This document shows, piece after piece, positions 9,626 to 17,645 of a stretch of DNA of 64,000 nt. How positions within the stretch are numbered: the first letter of the stretch is position 1; each line of letters starts with the position of its first letter. The notes under the pieces were generated by a model. That model was not told where the DNA came from, searched no databases, and saw only the letters and a list, made by a program, of their open reading frames with translations. The DNA lies in NCBI GenBank assembly GCA_015231375.1, contig JADGBT010000021.1, forward strand, positions 1-64,000. Direction: 5' to 3'. This stretch comes from Magnetococcales bacterium. Lineage in GTDB: Bacteria > Pseudomonadota > Magnetococcia > Magnetococcales > Magnetaquicoccaceae. Made by a program: the position numbers and the translations under genes.

Positions 9626-10173
9626 TCCCAGACCAAGGAGTGGCTTTCATCGGGATGCGCCCAACGCAACCGGGCGCGAAAATGCTCCCAATCAAACCCA
9701 GAACCCGGATCCCATTTGCGATCCGGGGCGATATCCCGATGTCCCACGATCCGCTCTGGAGTCAAAGCGGGAAGCGCGTCCATCAAGGTGCGGGCCAATC
9801 CGGCCAGACGGCTGTACTGCTCGGGAGTGAACTCCCCATGCTCCACCCCTTCCAGCTCCACCCCCACGGAGTAATCGTTGCACGACTCCCGTCCCAGCCA
9901 GACACTCCGGCCCGCGTGCCACGCCCGTTTGGCCACCGGCACATACTGGGTCAACGCTCCGGTGCGATCGATCAGGAAATGGGCCGAAACCCGCAATCCG
10001 GCCAATTGACGAAAAAAAGGATGCGCCTCCGGATCGAGCCGTCCCAGAAACAGATCATCCACGAACGGTCCGCCAAAGGCTCCGGGTGGCAGACTGATGG
10101 CATGCACCACCAGAAGATCCACCGCCCCCCCCACGGGCCGATCGTCCGCGTGGGGGGATGGAAGATAACGCAC
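9622..10173 (-). CDS. ampD: 1,6-anhydro-N-acetylmuramyl-L-alanine amidase
   Basis: A 183-residue zinc amidase of the amidase_2 fold that cleaves the peptide from anhydro-muropeptides in the cytoplasm. Features seen are LLVVHAISLPPGAFGG (first zinc His), the family-typical VDDLFLGRLD, AKRAWHAGRSVWLGR, CNDYSVGVELEG, and IVGHRDIAPDRKWDPG, carrying the remaining ligand residues. There is no signal peptide, in line with AmpD rather than a periplasmic amidase. It lies 14 bp after the Nfu-type gene and overlaps mpl. Confidence 0.95.
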   Translation of the reverse strand: MRYLPSPHADDRPVGGAVDLLVVHAISLPPGAFGGPFVDDLFLGRLDPEAHPFFRQLAGLRVSAHFLIDRTGALTQYVPVAKRAWHAGRSVWLGRESCNDYSVGVELEGVEHGEFTPEQYSRLAGLARTLMDALPALTPERIVGHRDIAPDRKWDPGSGFDWEHFRARLRWAHPDESHSLVWE

Positions 10174-10187
10174 GGTGGTCCCGGCGG

Positions 10188-10412
10188 TCAGCGCACGTTC
10201 TCCACCGAGACCACCTCCGGAATGCGCTGCTTCATGATGCGCTCAATGCCCCCCTTCAGGGTCATGATGGCGCCGGGACAGGTGCCGCAGGCCCCGCGCA
10301 GACGCACATGCACCACATTGTCCGGGGTGATTTCCACCAACTCCACATCCCCGCCATCCCGTTGCAGCATGGGACGAATCTCTTCCAGCACCTTTTGCAC
10401 CTGCTCTTGCAT
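10188..10412 (-). CDS. NifU C-terminal-like (Nfu) iron-sulfur scaffold, short form
   Basis: A 74-residue stand-alone NifU_N-less Nfu domain: VQKVLEEIRPMLQRDGGDVELVEI, then LRGACGTCPGAIMTLKGGIE with the CxxC pair that binds a transferable [4Fe-4S] cluster. It lacks the A-type N-terminal domain of NfuA. The ATG at MQEQVQKV is chosen because a GGAG lies 8 nt upstream and the domain begins there. It leads the nfu-ampD-mpl-yqgE series, 65 bp after the TolC-family gene. An Fe-S carrier role is inferred from the domain. Confidence 0.9.
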   Translation of the reverse strand: MQEQVQKVLEEIRPMLQRDGGDVELVEITPDNVVHVRLRGACGTCPGAIMTLKGGIERIMKQRIPEVVSVENVR

Positions 10413-10477
10413 GTTCGTACACTCCGCAGCTTGGGTCCATCCTGATGGATTTTCGGGTTGAAAGGCCCGCCGCACGA

Positions 10478-11824
10478 TCACGGACGGGAGGGTTTGCCGG
10501 TCGTCTCCCTGGAATGGTCCGCACTTCCGGGAGGCGTCAAGGTCAGGGCGTCCAGGGTCAGACGCCCCATGGCGTGCAACAGACGAAACCCGGAATGCAC
10601 CATGCCAAACCGGCTTTTGGCCAGTTCGGTCTGGGCGGAAAAGGCCTCGTTGCGCGCATCCAGCAGATCCAGGGCGGTACGGGTACCGACACGGGATTCG
10701 CGATCCACTCCGTCCAGGGCGTCGTTGGCAGCCTTCAGGGCGGTCTCCAGGGCCACGTCGGCGGCGCGCGCGCTGTGCAGATCCAAAGCAGCCGCCTCCA
10801 CCTCGCGGGTGATCTGAAGTCGCAACCGTTCCACCTCCGCGCCCTGGGCATCCTGACGGGCCAAAGCCTCGGCGGTCTGCGAGACCACCATGCCACCGGC
10901 GTAGATCGGCACCGTCACCCCCAGATCCACGGCATATTTGTTCACCGGATCGATGGTGTTGGAGATCTCCTCACCCCAGTTGCGGCTCGCCTTGGCCGAC
11001 AGGGAGACCGTGGGCATGTGCGCGGCCCGCTTCATGTCCACCTCGTCTGCGGCGACTTTCAACCGCAGAATGGCCGCCACCAGATCCGGACGCTCTCCGG
11101 CGCGGGTTTGCAGTTCGGAACGGGGCAGCGCCTCCAGTTTTTCCCGGAATCCCGGCAGATGCAAGCCTTCCGGCACCGGCCCTCCGACCACCTCCTGGAA
11201 GCGGGCGCGGGCCACGGCCAGGGTGTTCTCGGAGCGGACCAGATTGGCTTCGGCGGTGGCCAGACGGGCTTCGGCCTGACTGACATCGGTGCGGGTAATC
11301 TCTCCCACCGTGAAACGGGAGCGGGTCGCCTCCAGATGATGTTTCAGCAATTCCCGGTTGTTCTTGGCCAGCCGGACCACCTCGGTGGCCTGCAACACCT
11401 CCACCACCGCCGAGGCGGCATCCAGAAACACCGCCTGAATGGCCGCCTGGGCATCCTGCTCCACCGAGGCGATATAGGGTCTGGTCTGGCGGAATCCCAC
11501 CAACGCCTTTTGATTGAACACCGATTGGGTCAGGGAGAGTCCCACGGTGCCGGGATCGGTGCTGCTGCCCGCGCCGCCACTCCATTCCAGACGACTGTGA
11601 CTCCGGGAGGCGGAAAAATCGATGGTGGGCATGAGCAAAGCGCGACTTTGGGGCAGACGCTCCAAGGCGGCCTTGAGTTGGGCGGCGGCGGCGGTGACTC
11701 TGGGATTTTTCTGCAAGGCCGCCTCGATGGAGGCCACGAACGGATCGCTCTCTCCGGTGCCGGCCAGGGCCGCTCCGGACAGTCCGATCACTGCCACGCC
11801 GATCCCGAGAAGACGCTTGATCAC
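10478..11824 (-). CDS. TolC-family outer membrane channel protein
   Basis: A 448-residue outer-membrane factor of type I secretion or tripartite efflux. It opens with a signal peptide (VIKRLLGIGVAVIGLSGAALA), then shows the alternating long helices and beta-strands of the family. Two structural repeats are suggested: LTQSVFNQKALVG with VGEITRTDVSQAEARLA, and VPIYAGGMVVSQTAEA with VGTRTALDLLDARNEAF. A GTG start with an AGGGG box 8 nt upstream is preferred. No inner-membrane pump or adaptor gene adjoins it, so its partner and cargo are unknown. Confidence 0.9.
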   Translation of the reverse strand: MIKRLLGIGVAVIGLSGAALAGTGESDPFVASIEAALQKNPRVTAAAAQLKAALERLPQSRALLMPTIDFSASRSHSRLEWSGGAGSSTDPGTVGLSLTQSVFNQKALVGFRQTRPYIASVEQDAQAAIQAVFLDAASAVVEVLQATEVVRLAKNNRELLKHHLEATRSRFTVGEITRTDVSQAEARLATAEANLVRSENTLAVARARFQEVVGGPVPEGLHLPGFREKLEALPRSELQTRAGERPDLVAAILRLKVAADEVDMKRAAHMPTVSLSAKASRNWGEEISNTIDPVNKYAVDLGVTVPIYAGGMVVSQTAEALARQDAQGAEVERLRLQITREVEAAALDLHSARAADVALETALKAANDALDGVDRESRVGTRTALDLLDARNEAFSAQTELAKSRFGMVHSGFRLLHAMGRLTLDALTLTPPGSADHSRETTGKPSRP

Positions 11825-11870
11825 GGCAAACACCCCTGCACCCCTTGGCAAAAATGGTGAATACGATCCC

Positions 11871-11906
11871 TGCTCGCGGTCTTGTCCTGCGATCTGACCG
11901 CGAGCA
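11871..11906. terminator. Hairpin between parE and the TolC-family gene
   Basis: A perfect 11-bp inverted repeat, TGCTCGCGGTC and GACCGCGAGCA, with a 14-nt loop lies just past the parE stop codon and before the next gene. No U-run follows on either strand, so it may be a weak terminator or an RNA-stabilising hairpin rather than a classical intrinsic terminator. Confidence 0.45.
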
Positions 11907-11925
11907 AACATAGGGCGATTGCGGT

Positions 11926-13863
11926 TCAAATGTCCAGATGCTCCTTTGCGAACGGGGCTTTTTCCTGGATGAAACGAAACCGTTCGGCGGGTCTTTTGCC
12001 CATCAGACGGTCGAAGGTGTCGTCGGTGGAGACCGGATCATCCACCACCACCTTGAGCATGTGACGGCTCTGGGGAGACATGGTGGTCTCCCGCAACTGG
12101 GCCGGATCCATCTCACCCAACCCCTTGAAGCGGGAGATCTCCACCTTGGCGTTGGCGCGTTTTTTCAGGATCGCGGCGATCATGACCTGTTTGGCCGCGT
12201 CGTCGAGGGCATAACGGGTCTCGGCGCCGGTGGTGATCCGGTACAAGGGAGGCTGGGCGAGAAACAGCCGTCCGGCCTGGATCAACGGAGCCATGTGACG
12301 GTAAAAGAAGGTCAACAGCAGACTGGCGATGTGCGCGCCATCCACATCGGCGTCGGTCATGATGACCACACGCCCATAACGCACCTTCTCCAGGGCGAAG
12401 GCCCGGCCATGATCGGCTCCGATGGCGGTGATCAGGTTCTTGATTTCGACGTTGGCTTCGAACTTCTCCAGGTTGGCCTGCTCGACATTGAGGATCTTGC
12501 CGCGCAACGGCAGCACCGCCTGGGTGTTGCGATCCCGCGCCTGCTTGGCCGATCCTCCCGCCGAATCCCCCTCGACGATGAACAGCTCCGTGGCGCTGGT
12601 GTCCGAGGAGATGCAGTCGGTCAGCTTGCCCGGCAGGGTCAGACGGGTGGTGGCGCTCTTGCGGGTGACGCGGGCTTGACTCTTTTTGCGATTCAGACGC
12701 TCCCTGGCCCGTTCGATGGCCAGATCCACCAGACGGGTGGCCCGTTCCGGCGCGCCATGCAGCCAGTGGTCCAGATTGTCCTTGACCACGGCCTCGACCT
12801 TGCGGGCCACGCCGGCATTGGTGAGCCGGTCCTTGGTCTGACCCGCGAACTCGGGATTGGACAAAAACAGCGACAACACCCCGTTCAGCCCCTCCAGCAC
12901 ATCCTCGGGGGACAATTCCAGCCCCTTGGGCACCAGATTGCGCGCCTCGGCGAACTCCCGCACCCCCTTGATCAAGGCGGCCCGCAATCCGGCCTCGTGG
13001 ACCCCGCCTTCGCGGGTGGGAATGGTGTTGCAGTAAAACAGGGTCGAACCCCGCTCCTCGGCGGTCCAGACCATGGCCCACTCCAGCCGACCCTTGCCAT
13101 CGTCGCCGAAGCGCTCCACCAGACCGGCGAACGGTTCCGCGATCACCCGTTGCTCACCCGGCACCATCTCGCGCACGAAGTCGCGCACCCCGTCGGGATA
13201 CAAGAAGGTCTGATCGACCGCTTTTTGATTCGGATCGACACCCGGCGTCTCGTCGCGCAAAACGACCGTCACCCCCCGATTGAGATAGGCCTTGGAGCGG
13301 CACATCTCCACCAGTCGTTGAGGATCGAAGCGGGTCTGGGGAAAAATGGCGTCATCGGGGAGAAAGGTCACCAGAGTGCCGTGACGGCGGGTGGCCTCCA
13401 GTTGTTCCAGCGGACAGGCGGCGCGACCCCGTTCGTAGCGTTGCCGCCAACGAAAACCATCCCGTTCCACCACCACCTCGGTCCAGGCGGACAGGGCGTT
13501 GACCACCGACACGCCCACCCCGTTCAGACCGCCAGCGGTCTCGTATGCCTGATCGTTGAATTTTCCGCCGGCGTGCAGGGTGGTCATGATGACCTCCAAC
13601 GCCGATTTGTCCGGATAGCGGGGCAAGGGATCCACGGGAATGCCCCGGCCATTATCCCACACCGACACCGCTCCATCCTTGCGCAGAGTCACCTGGACAC
13701 GATTGGCATGACCGGAGGAGACTTCGTCGGTGGCGTTGTCCAGGAGTTCGACCACGAGGTGGTGCAAGGCCTGCTCGTCGGTGCCGCCGATGTACATGCC
13801 CGGTCGCCGACGCACGCCTTCCAGCCCTTCCAGGACTTCGATCTGGGATGCGTTGTAACTCAT
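11926..13863 (-). CDS. parE: DNA topoisomerase IV subunit B
   Basis: A 645-residue GHKL-ATPase subunit of the chromosome-decatenating type II topoisomerase. Order: N-terminal VLEGLEGVRRRPGMYIGG, ATP-site motifs VVELLDNATDEVSSG and VWDNGRGIPVD, GGLNGVGVSVVNALS, a transducer domain, then the TOPRIM motif FIVEGDSAGGSAKQARD with PLRGKILNVE, and the C-terminal RFKGLGEMDPAQLRETTM. The length and lack of the GyrB insert favour ParE. The start at MSYNASQIEV is chosen by family alignment over an upstream extension. parC is not in the window. Confidence 0.95.
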   Translation of the reverse strand: MSYNASQIEVLEGLEGVRRRPGMYIGGTDEQALHHLVVELLDNATDEVSSGHANRVQVTLRKDGAVSVWDNGRGIPVDPLPRYPDKSALEVIMTTLHAGGKFNDQAYETAGGLNGVGVSVVNALSAWTEVVVERDGFRWRQRYERGRAACPLEQLEATRRHGTLVTFLPDDAIFPQTRFDPQRLVEMCRSKAYLNRGVTVVLRDETPGVDPNQKAVDQTFLYPDGVRDFVREMVPGEQRVIAEPFAGLVERFGDDGKGRLEWAMVWTAEERGSTLFYCNTIPTREGGVHEAGLRAALIKGVREFAEARNLVPKGLELSPEDVLEGLNGVLSLFLSNPEFAGQTKDRLTNAGVARKVEAVVKDNLDHWLHGAPERATRLVDLAIERARERLNRKKSQARVTRKSATTRLTLPGKLTDCISSDTSATELFIVEGDSAGGSAKQARDRNTQAVLPLRGKILNVEQANLEKFEANVEIKNLITAIGADHGRAFALEKVRYGRVVIMTDADVDGAHIASLLLTFFYRHMAPLIQAGRLFLAQPPLYRITTGAETRYALDDAAKQVMIAAILKKRANAKVEISRFKGLGEMDPAQLRETTMSPQSRHMLKVVVDDPVSTDDTFDRLMGKRPAERFRFIQEKAPFAKEHLDI

Positions 13864-13942
13864 GCTTGATGGTGCCCTCTCGCCCGTGGGAGAGATGTCC
13901 CCAAGGAGGGGGGAGAAAGTCATCCGGCTTTGATGAAGGGAA

Positions 13943-14161
13943 CTACTTGTGACGGTAGGAGATGCGCCCCTTGGTGAGATCATAGGGGGTCAGTTGCACC
14001 GTCACCTTGTCGCCCGGCAGGATACGGATATAGTGCTTTCTCATGCGTCCGGAGATGTGGCACAACAGCTTGTGCTGATTCTCCAGCTCCACGCGGAACA
14101 TGGCGTTGGGAAGGTTTTCCATCACCGTTCCCTCCATTTCTATGACATCTTCCTTACTCAA
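13943..14161 (-). CDS. infA: Translation initiation factor IF-1
   Basis: A 72-residue OB-fold protein of exactly the usual size that binds the ribosomal A site during initiation. The sequence [20 protein letters not shown], the [16 protein letters not shown] segment and the end LTKGRISYR are diagnostic. It has its own sigma-70-type promoter about 45 bp upstream and is followed by parE after a 79-bp gap. Confidence 0.98.
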   Translation of the reverse strand: MSKEDVIEMEGTVMENLPNAMFRVELENQHKLLCHISGRMRKHYIRILPGDKVTVQLTPYDLTKGRISYRHK

Positions 14162-14205
14162 TATTCATCACTCCCAAGACCGGTCCGAACTCATGTAAGC
14201 GGACC

Positions 14206-14234
14206 ATTGTGAAGCAAGCCAGACCCATTGTCAA
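14206..14234 (-). promoter_or_regulatory. Sigma-70-type promoter for infA
   Basis: On the minus strand a perfect TTGACA (14229-14234) is followed after 17 bp by CACAAT (14206-14211), a 4/6 match to TATAAT. Predicted transcription starts near 14199, giving a leader of about 38 nt before the infA ATG. Confidence 0.6.
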
Positions 14235-14274
14235 GTTCCGTTCGATCAAAGCCATGCCCGTCTCCGGGAAAGCC

Positions 14275-15072
14275 TCATTTCATCAACCGGCCCGCATGGG
14301 GCAGAAACTCACGGGTGAAGGCGTTGGCGGGAAACTCCCGGCTCTCCAGGCGACCCACCCGCCAGGAGGAACGATAGGCCTGATTCATGCCGCTGGCCGT
14401 CTCCATGAGCATGGGCAGCAGACGATCCCCCTCCGACGGGCGCACATCCTGGTAATGGATGGTCTTGAGCCTGAAACCACTGGCGTCGAACTGGGACAAC
14501 TCCAAAGGCATCAGATTTTTCTTGTCCACCTTGAGTTCCACGCGGGCGTAGGGCGTGTGCTCGGTGCGCGGCTTCAAGGAGAGGGTCCACATCGACTCCT
14601 CCTCCTTGAGCAGGGTGGGCACGTACTCCTCGGAAAAATCCCCGAGCAAAAAATCCGCATTGTTGAACACCCCGCCCACAAACGACAGCATCAGACTGGT
14701 CTTGCGGGTTTCCAGTTCGCCGGGCATGTGCAGCCACACCTCGTCTTCCACCCGCAGCACCGCCCGTCCCCGCAGCTCATCCGGCGAGACCACCACCGCC
14801 AACGCCCGACGACCGCTCGCACGGGCGCAATACAGGGTCAAGGTGCGCTGACGCCCGTTGGGCAACTCGAAGGTGATGCGGTTGAAACTTTCGTGGGCAG
14901 GCGCATGCATCTTGCGATCCACGGCGCTTAGAATCTCGGCAGGCTCCATGCCCCAGGCCACAGACCACACGGACCACACCCACACCGCCACCATTCCGCC
15001 GAACCAGCGCCTGCCCCGCTGGCCGGAAGCAAAAATCCAGGGCTTGCGGGATAAAAAATGCATTGCAACCAT
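14275..15072 (-). CDS. Outer membrane lipoprotein-sorting-like (LolA-fold) protein
   Basis: A 265-residue exported protein. A long signal sequence ends in a Trp/Val-rich hydrophobic core (GGMVAVWVWSVWSVAWG). The mature part resembles the COG2834/LolA-like group, with the segment DEVWLHMPGELETRKTS, then FNNADFLLGDFSEEY, VELKVDKKNLMPLEL and IHYQDVRP. These proteins are periplasmic and are thought to bind lipid or lipoprotein, often alongside RND exporters, but no exporter adjoins here. It is not canonical LolA, which is shorter. The start is uncertain (ATG at 15072 or 15063). Confidence 0.75.
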   Translation of the reverse strand: MVAMHFLSRKPWIFASGQRGRRWFGGMVAVWVWSVWSVAWGMEPAEILSAVDRKMHAPAHESFNRITFELPNGRQRTLTLYCARASGRRALAVVVSPDELRGRAVLRVEDEVWLHMPGELETRKTSLMLSFVGGVFNNADFLLGDFSEEYVPTLLKEEESMWTLSLKPRTEHTPYARVELKVDKKNLMPLELSQFDASGFRLKTIHYQDVRPSEGDRLLPMLMETASGMNQAYRSSWRVGRLESREFPANAFTREFLPHAGRLMK

Positions 15073-15143
15073 GGTGTCACCGTTCAACCGATGTTAATGT
15101 ACCCCAAAATTTCCACAACCCTTTCACAGAAACCCGCCCGAGC

Positions 15144-15956
15144 ATGATCGATCTGACCCCCCATGCCCAAGCCTCCGACCCATCCCTGTGGCCATGGCTG
15201 GCCGCTCTGCTGCTCACCGGTCTCGGCGCAGGGCTGATCTATGACTTCCTGATCGCACCGGTCTGGAAAAAACGCCACATCCTCGCCTCGATCCCCTATT
15301 GTCCGTCGCTGCTGCTGCCCCAGCTTCCCCCGGAGTTGGACAAAACCCTCCTGGTGCCCAGTCACAAACTGATGCACTTGAGCTATCGGGTCAACCTGTA
15401 TCGGCTCACCTGCTCCTGTATGCGCTTTCGTCGGGTCAGACGATTCTATCCAGCCAACGACATCCGCCGTTTGTGCCGTCATCTGCGCAAAGAACTGCTC
15501 ACGCACAGTTGTTCCCAGCAACTGGATGAACTGACCCGAGGGGTGATCGCCTCCCGTCTGCGGGATGGGTGCTACACCCGCGAAAGCCTGACCACTTCGG
15601 AGATGATCGTGGGATTTCACCCCCGCAGCACCATCATCCGGATCTACACCTATCGCAAAAGCCAAGACGATCCGCCCGGAGGCCCCTACACCGGCCCGGT
15701 GGACAAATTCACCTACAACCATCGCCAGGATCTCTGGATCTACGGGGAACCGCCTCCCAACAGCGAAGAGATTCTTTCGGTGGTCGAGGCCCTCATGACC
15801 ACCTGCCGGGCGCACTATCCCCATCCCGACAAGCTGCCCCAGGCCAAAGGAGAGACCCTCTCCATGCCCATTCCGGAAACCGAAGCCACCCAGGCCGCCC
15901 ACGCCCGACGGGAACGCATCCTGGCGGCCAGACGATCCACCACTCCGCTGAAATAA
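15144..15956 (+). CDS. Membrane-anchored protein of unknown function
   Basis: A 270-residue protein that I do not recognise. One transmembrane helix lies near residues 15-35 (WPWLAALLLTGLGAGLIYDF), followed by a basic, cytoplasmic-looking region with a cysteine-containing stretch LTCSCMRFRRVRRFYP and an Arg/Lys-rich C-terminal tail. Strong G/C bias at third codon positions supports this frame over the long overlapping frame on the other strand. The ATG of MIDLTPHAQ is chosen as start; it has only a weak ribosome-binding site. It is divergent from the LolA-like gene, with about 70 bp between the two starts. Confidence 0.65.
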   Translation: MIDLTPHAQASDPSLWPWLAALLLTGLGAGLIYDFLIAPVWKKRHILASIPYCPSLLLPQLPPELDKTLLVPSHKLMHLSYRVNLYRLTCSCMRFRRVRRFYPANDIRRLCRHLRKELLTHSCSQQLDELTRGVIASRLRDGCYTRESLTTSEMIVGFHPRSTIIRIYTYRKSQDDPPGGPYTGPVDKFTYNHRQDLWIYGEPPPNSEEILSVVEALMTTCRAHYPHPDKLPQAKGETLSMPIPETEATQAAHARRERILAARRSTTPLK

Positions 15957-15964
15957 ACTTTGGT

Positions 15965-16162
15965 TTAGTGAAAACGCCCGGCGCTCTTGTCGCCCCGCAA
16001 GACCCATGCTCTTGACGCCTGTGGCCCGGTCGCCGTGGCCCGCGCCGGGGTCTGGGCGTCAACACTGTCCAGCCAGGCCAGCCAATCGGCCCGCGTGGCG
16101 ACGAAAAACGTTCCCACCCGGCTCATCGCCTCGGTGGAACGGGTTCCCTGAGATCCGTACAT
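15965..16162 (-). CDS. Small protein of unknown function (65 residues)
   Basis: A short frame supported mainly by an excellent ribosome-binding site: AGGAGG 9 nt before the ATG of MYGSQGTRSTEAMSRVG. The product has an aromatic middle (FFVATRADWLAWLDSV) and a basic C-terminus, with no signal peptide or known motif. A 12-bp sequence repeated 2.6 times lies 75-105 bp upstream of the start. It is convergent with the upstream gene: its stop is 8 bp past that gene's stop. Confidence 0.55.
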   Translation of the reverse strand: MYGSQGTRSTEAMSRVGTFFVATRADWLAWLDSVDAQTPARATATGPQASRAWVLRGDKSAGRFH

Positions 16163-16236
16163 GCTCGGTTGCCTCCTCTTCGATGATTGCGTGAATGCGC
16201 ACGCCCCTCCCTGCTTGAAATTCCAACACAATGCAC

Positions 16237-16267
16237 TTCGCAAGCACATTCACAAGCACATTCGCAA
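16237..16267. repeat. 12-bp tandem repeat upstream of the 65-residue gene
   Basis: The unit TTCGCAAGCACA is followed directly by TTCACAAGCACA and a partial third copy, TTCGCAA. It lies in the 264-bp divergent gap between the 65-residue and 45-residue genes. The 12-bp period and intergenic position fit iterated protein-binding sites. Confidence 0.55.
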
Positions 16268-16355
16268 TAGTCATACCATGATTGCTTTGACCATCATCGC
16301 GCCAGACGTTCAGCCCGGCCATCCAAAAAATTCAAAAAGAAGGTCCGAATTCTGA

Positions 16356-16383
16356 TTGCCGCTCACACAGATTCGCTTATAAT
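16356..16383 (+). promoter_or_regulatory. Sigma-70-type promoter for the Ala/Pro/Lys peptide gene
   Basis: TTGCCG (16356-16361, 4/6) is followed after 16 bp by a perfect TATAAT (16378-16383). Transcription would begin near 16390, about 37 nt before the ATG at 16427. Confidence 0.65.
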
Positions 16384-16426
16384 GGTACCCTTGTTCACCA
16401 ACAACTTTTCTTCCATGGAGGAAGGT

Positions 16427-16564
16427 ATGGCCGTCTCGAAACAACCCGCCGCCAAACCCGCTGCCGCCAAACCCCCAGCGGCCAAGCCCGCCGCCAAGCC
16501 TGCTGCCAAGCCGGCTGCGGCCAAGCCCTCAGCCGCCCCCAGAGGAGCGTCCAAGGGACGTTGA
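16427..16564 (+). CDS. Ala/Pro/Lys-rich small basic protein (histone H1-like tail)
   Basis: A 45-residue, strongly basic, low-complexity product built from PAAKP/PAAAKP units and ending in PRGASKGR. Such composition is known from bacterial H1-like and other nucleic-acid-binding tails, but there is no folded domain, so the function is inference. Expression signals are unusually complete: a perfect TATAAT, a GGAGGAAGG ribosome-binding site before the ATG, and a strong terminator 60 bp after the stop. MAVSKQPAAKP is taken as the start rather than an ATG 15 codons upstream, because the ribosome-binding site sits between them. Confidence 0.7.
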   Translation: MAVSKQPAAKPAAAKPPAAKPAAKPAAKPAAAKPSAAPRGASKGR

Positions 16565-16621
16565 CCTCCGGTCGCGGCTCGCGGACCAGAAAACTCAGTT
16601 CTGAACAAAACCGGTCTTGCC

Positions 16622-16652
16622 AAAGCCTTCGGGATTCCCGAAGGCTTTTTTT
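16622..16652 (+). terminator. Intrinsic terminator after the Ala/Pro/Lys peptide gene
   Basis: A perfect hairpin, AAGCCTTCGGG-ATT-CCCGAAGGCTT, runs into a T-run on the plus strand. It ends 4 bp before the stop of the convergent ATP-grasp gene, and the A-run on its left lets it act in both directions. Confidence 0.85.
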
Positions 16653-16655
16653 CAT

Positions 16656-17642
16656 TCACGACTCCCGCCCGGCCATGCGCTCCACCGCTCCGGTCACCAT
16701 GGCCAGGATCAACCGTTCGTAAGACCAACCGATCATGGCCGCCATGCGCGGAAAACCCGACAACTCCGGATGCAATCCGGCCAACGGATTGATCTCCAGA
16801 AAACAGGGCACCCCCGCCCCGTCGGAACGAAAATCCAACCGCCCCGCGTCCCGACACCCCAACAACCGGTAGATGGCCAACCCCTGCTCCAGCGCCATCC
16901 TGGCCTCGGCATCGTCCACCAACCGATAGTCCACCCGACTGCCGCTGCACTCCTTGTTGTCGAACGAATAGATGCCCGCATCGGCATGGGTGACGAAGAC
17001 GATCTCGGCCACCCGCGCCAGACGGATGGTCTGCGCATTGCCCACGATGGCCACGGTGAACTCCCGACCCGGCAGATACGGCTCCACCAGCACCGGTTGG
17101 CCGAAACGGTGACGCAACTCCCAAAAGACCGCTTCCAGTTCCTGCCGACTCTCGACCCGGGAACGGGTCGAACACCCCTTGCCGCTCCCCTCGGCCACGG
17201 GTTTCAAGAACAGCGGATAGGCAAACACCACGGCATCCAGATCCGCGACCCGATCCAGCACCAGAAACGGAGCGGTGGACAGCCCCGCGTCCCGCACCAC
17301 CCGTTTGCACATCCCCTTGTCGAGGGAGAGGGCCAGGGTCAAAGGATCGGAAAAGAGATACGGCACGCCATACGCTTCGAGCAGCCCCGGCACCTGGGCC
17401 TCGCGACCCCGCCCCCGCAATCCCTCGGCGATGTTGAACACCAGATCCCAACGCCTGCCCGCCACCAGGGCCGCCGCCAACGCCCGCACATGGCCGACGC
17501 GCTCCACCCGATGTCCGCCGCTCTCCAGGGCCGCGACCAACGCGGCCACGGTTTCGGGACGGTCGAACTCGGCCAGATGCTCCTCGTCCAATCCTGAATC
17601 GCGATAATCATCGCGCAAATCATACACCAAACCGATTCGCAC
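16656..17642 (-). CDS. D-Ala-D-Ala ligase-like ATP-grasp enzyme
   Basis: A 328-residue ATP-grasp ligase of the Ddl-related group (COG1181). Seen are VFNIAEGLRGRGREAQVPGL, the PYLFSDPLTLALSLDKGMCK segment, FLKPVAEGSGKGCS (ATP-lysine region), VLVEPYLPGREFTVAIVG, RLDFRSDG, and metal-binding FLEINPLAGLHPELSG. Genuine Ddl usually reads close to NTMPG at that last site, so the acceptor specificity probably differs. It is not in a mur/fts cluster. It follows kamA after only 3 bp, suggesting a joint pathway in which the amino acid made by KamA is ligated; that is inference. The start is GTG. Confidence 0.8.
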   Translation of the reverse strand: MRIGLVYDLRDDYRDSGLDEEHLAEFDRPETVAALVAALESGGHRVERVGHVRALAAALVAGRRWDLVFNIAEGLRGRGREAQVPGLLEAYGVPYLFSDPLTLALSLDKGMCKRVVRDAGLSTAPFLVLDRVADLDAVVFAYPLFLKPVAEGSGKGCSTRSRVESRQELEAVFWELRHRFGQPVLVEPYLPGREFTVAIVGNAQTIRLARVAEIVFVTHADAGIYSFDNKECSGSRVDYRLVDDAEARMALEQGLAIYRLLGCRDAGRLDFRSDGAGVPCFLEINPLAGLHPELSGFPRMAAMIGWSYERLILAMVTGAVERMAGRES

Positions 17643-17645
17643 CCT

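Noticed and set aside
8057-9874. A 605-codon plus-strand open frame opposite mpl and ampD
   Set aside because: Antisense shadow: no domain, and both minus-strand genes carry complete family motifs.
15084-16007. A 307-codon minus-strand open frame opposite the membrane protein at 15144-15956
   Set aside because: The plus frame has stronger G/C at third positions, a clear transmembrane helix and a compact start; the minus product is Gly/Arg-rich without motifs.
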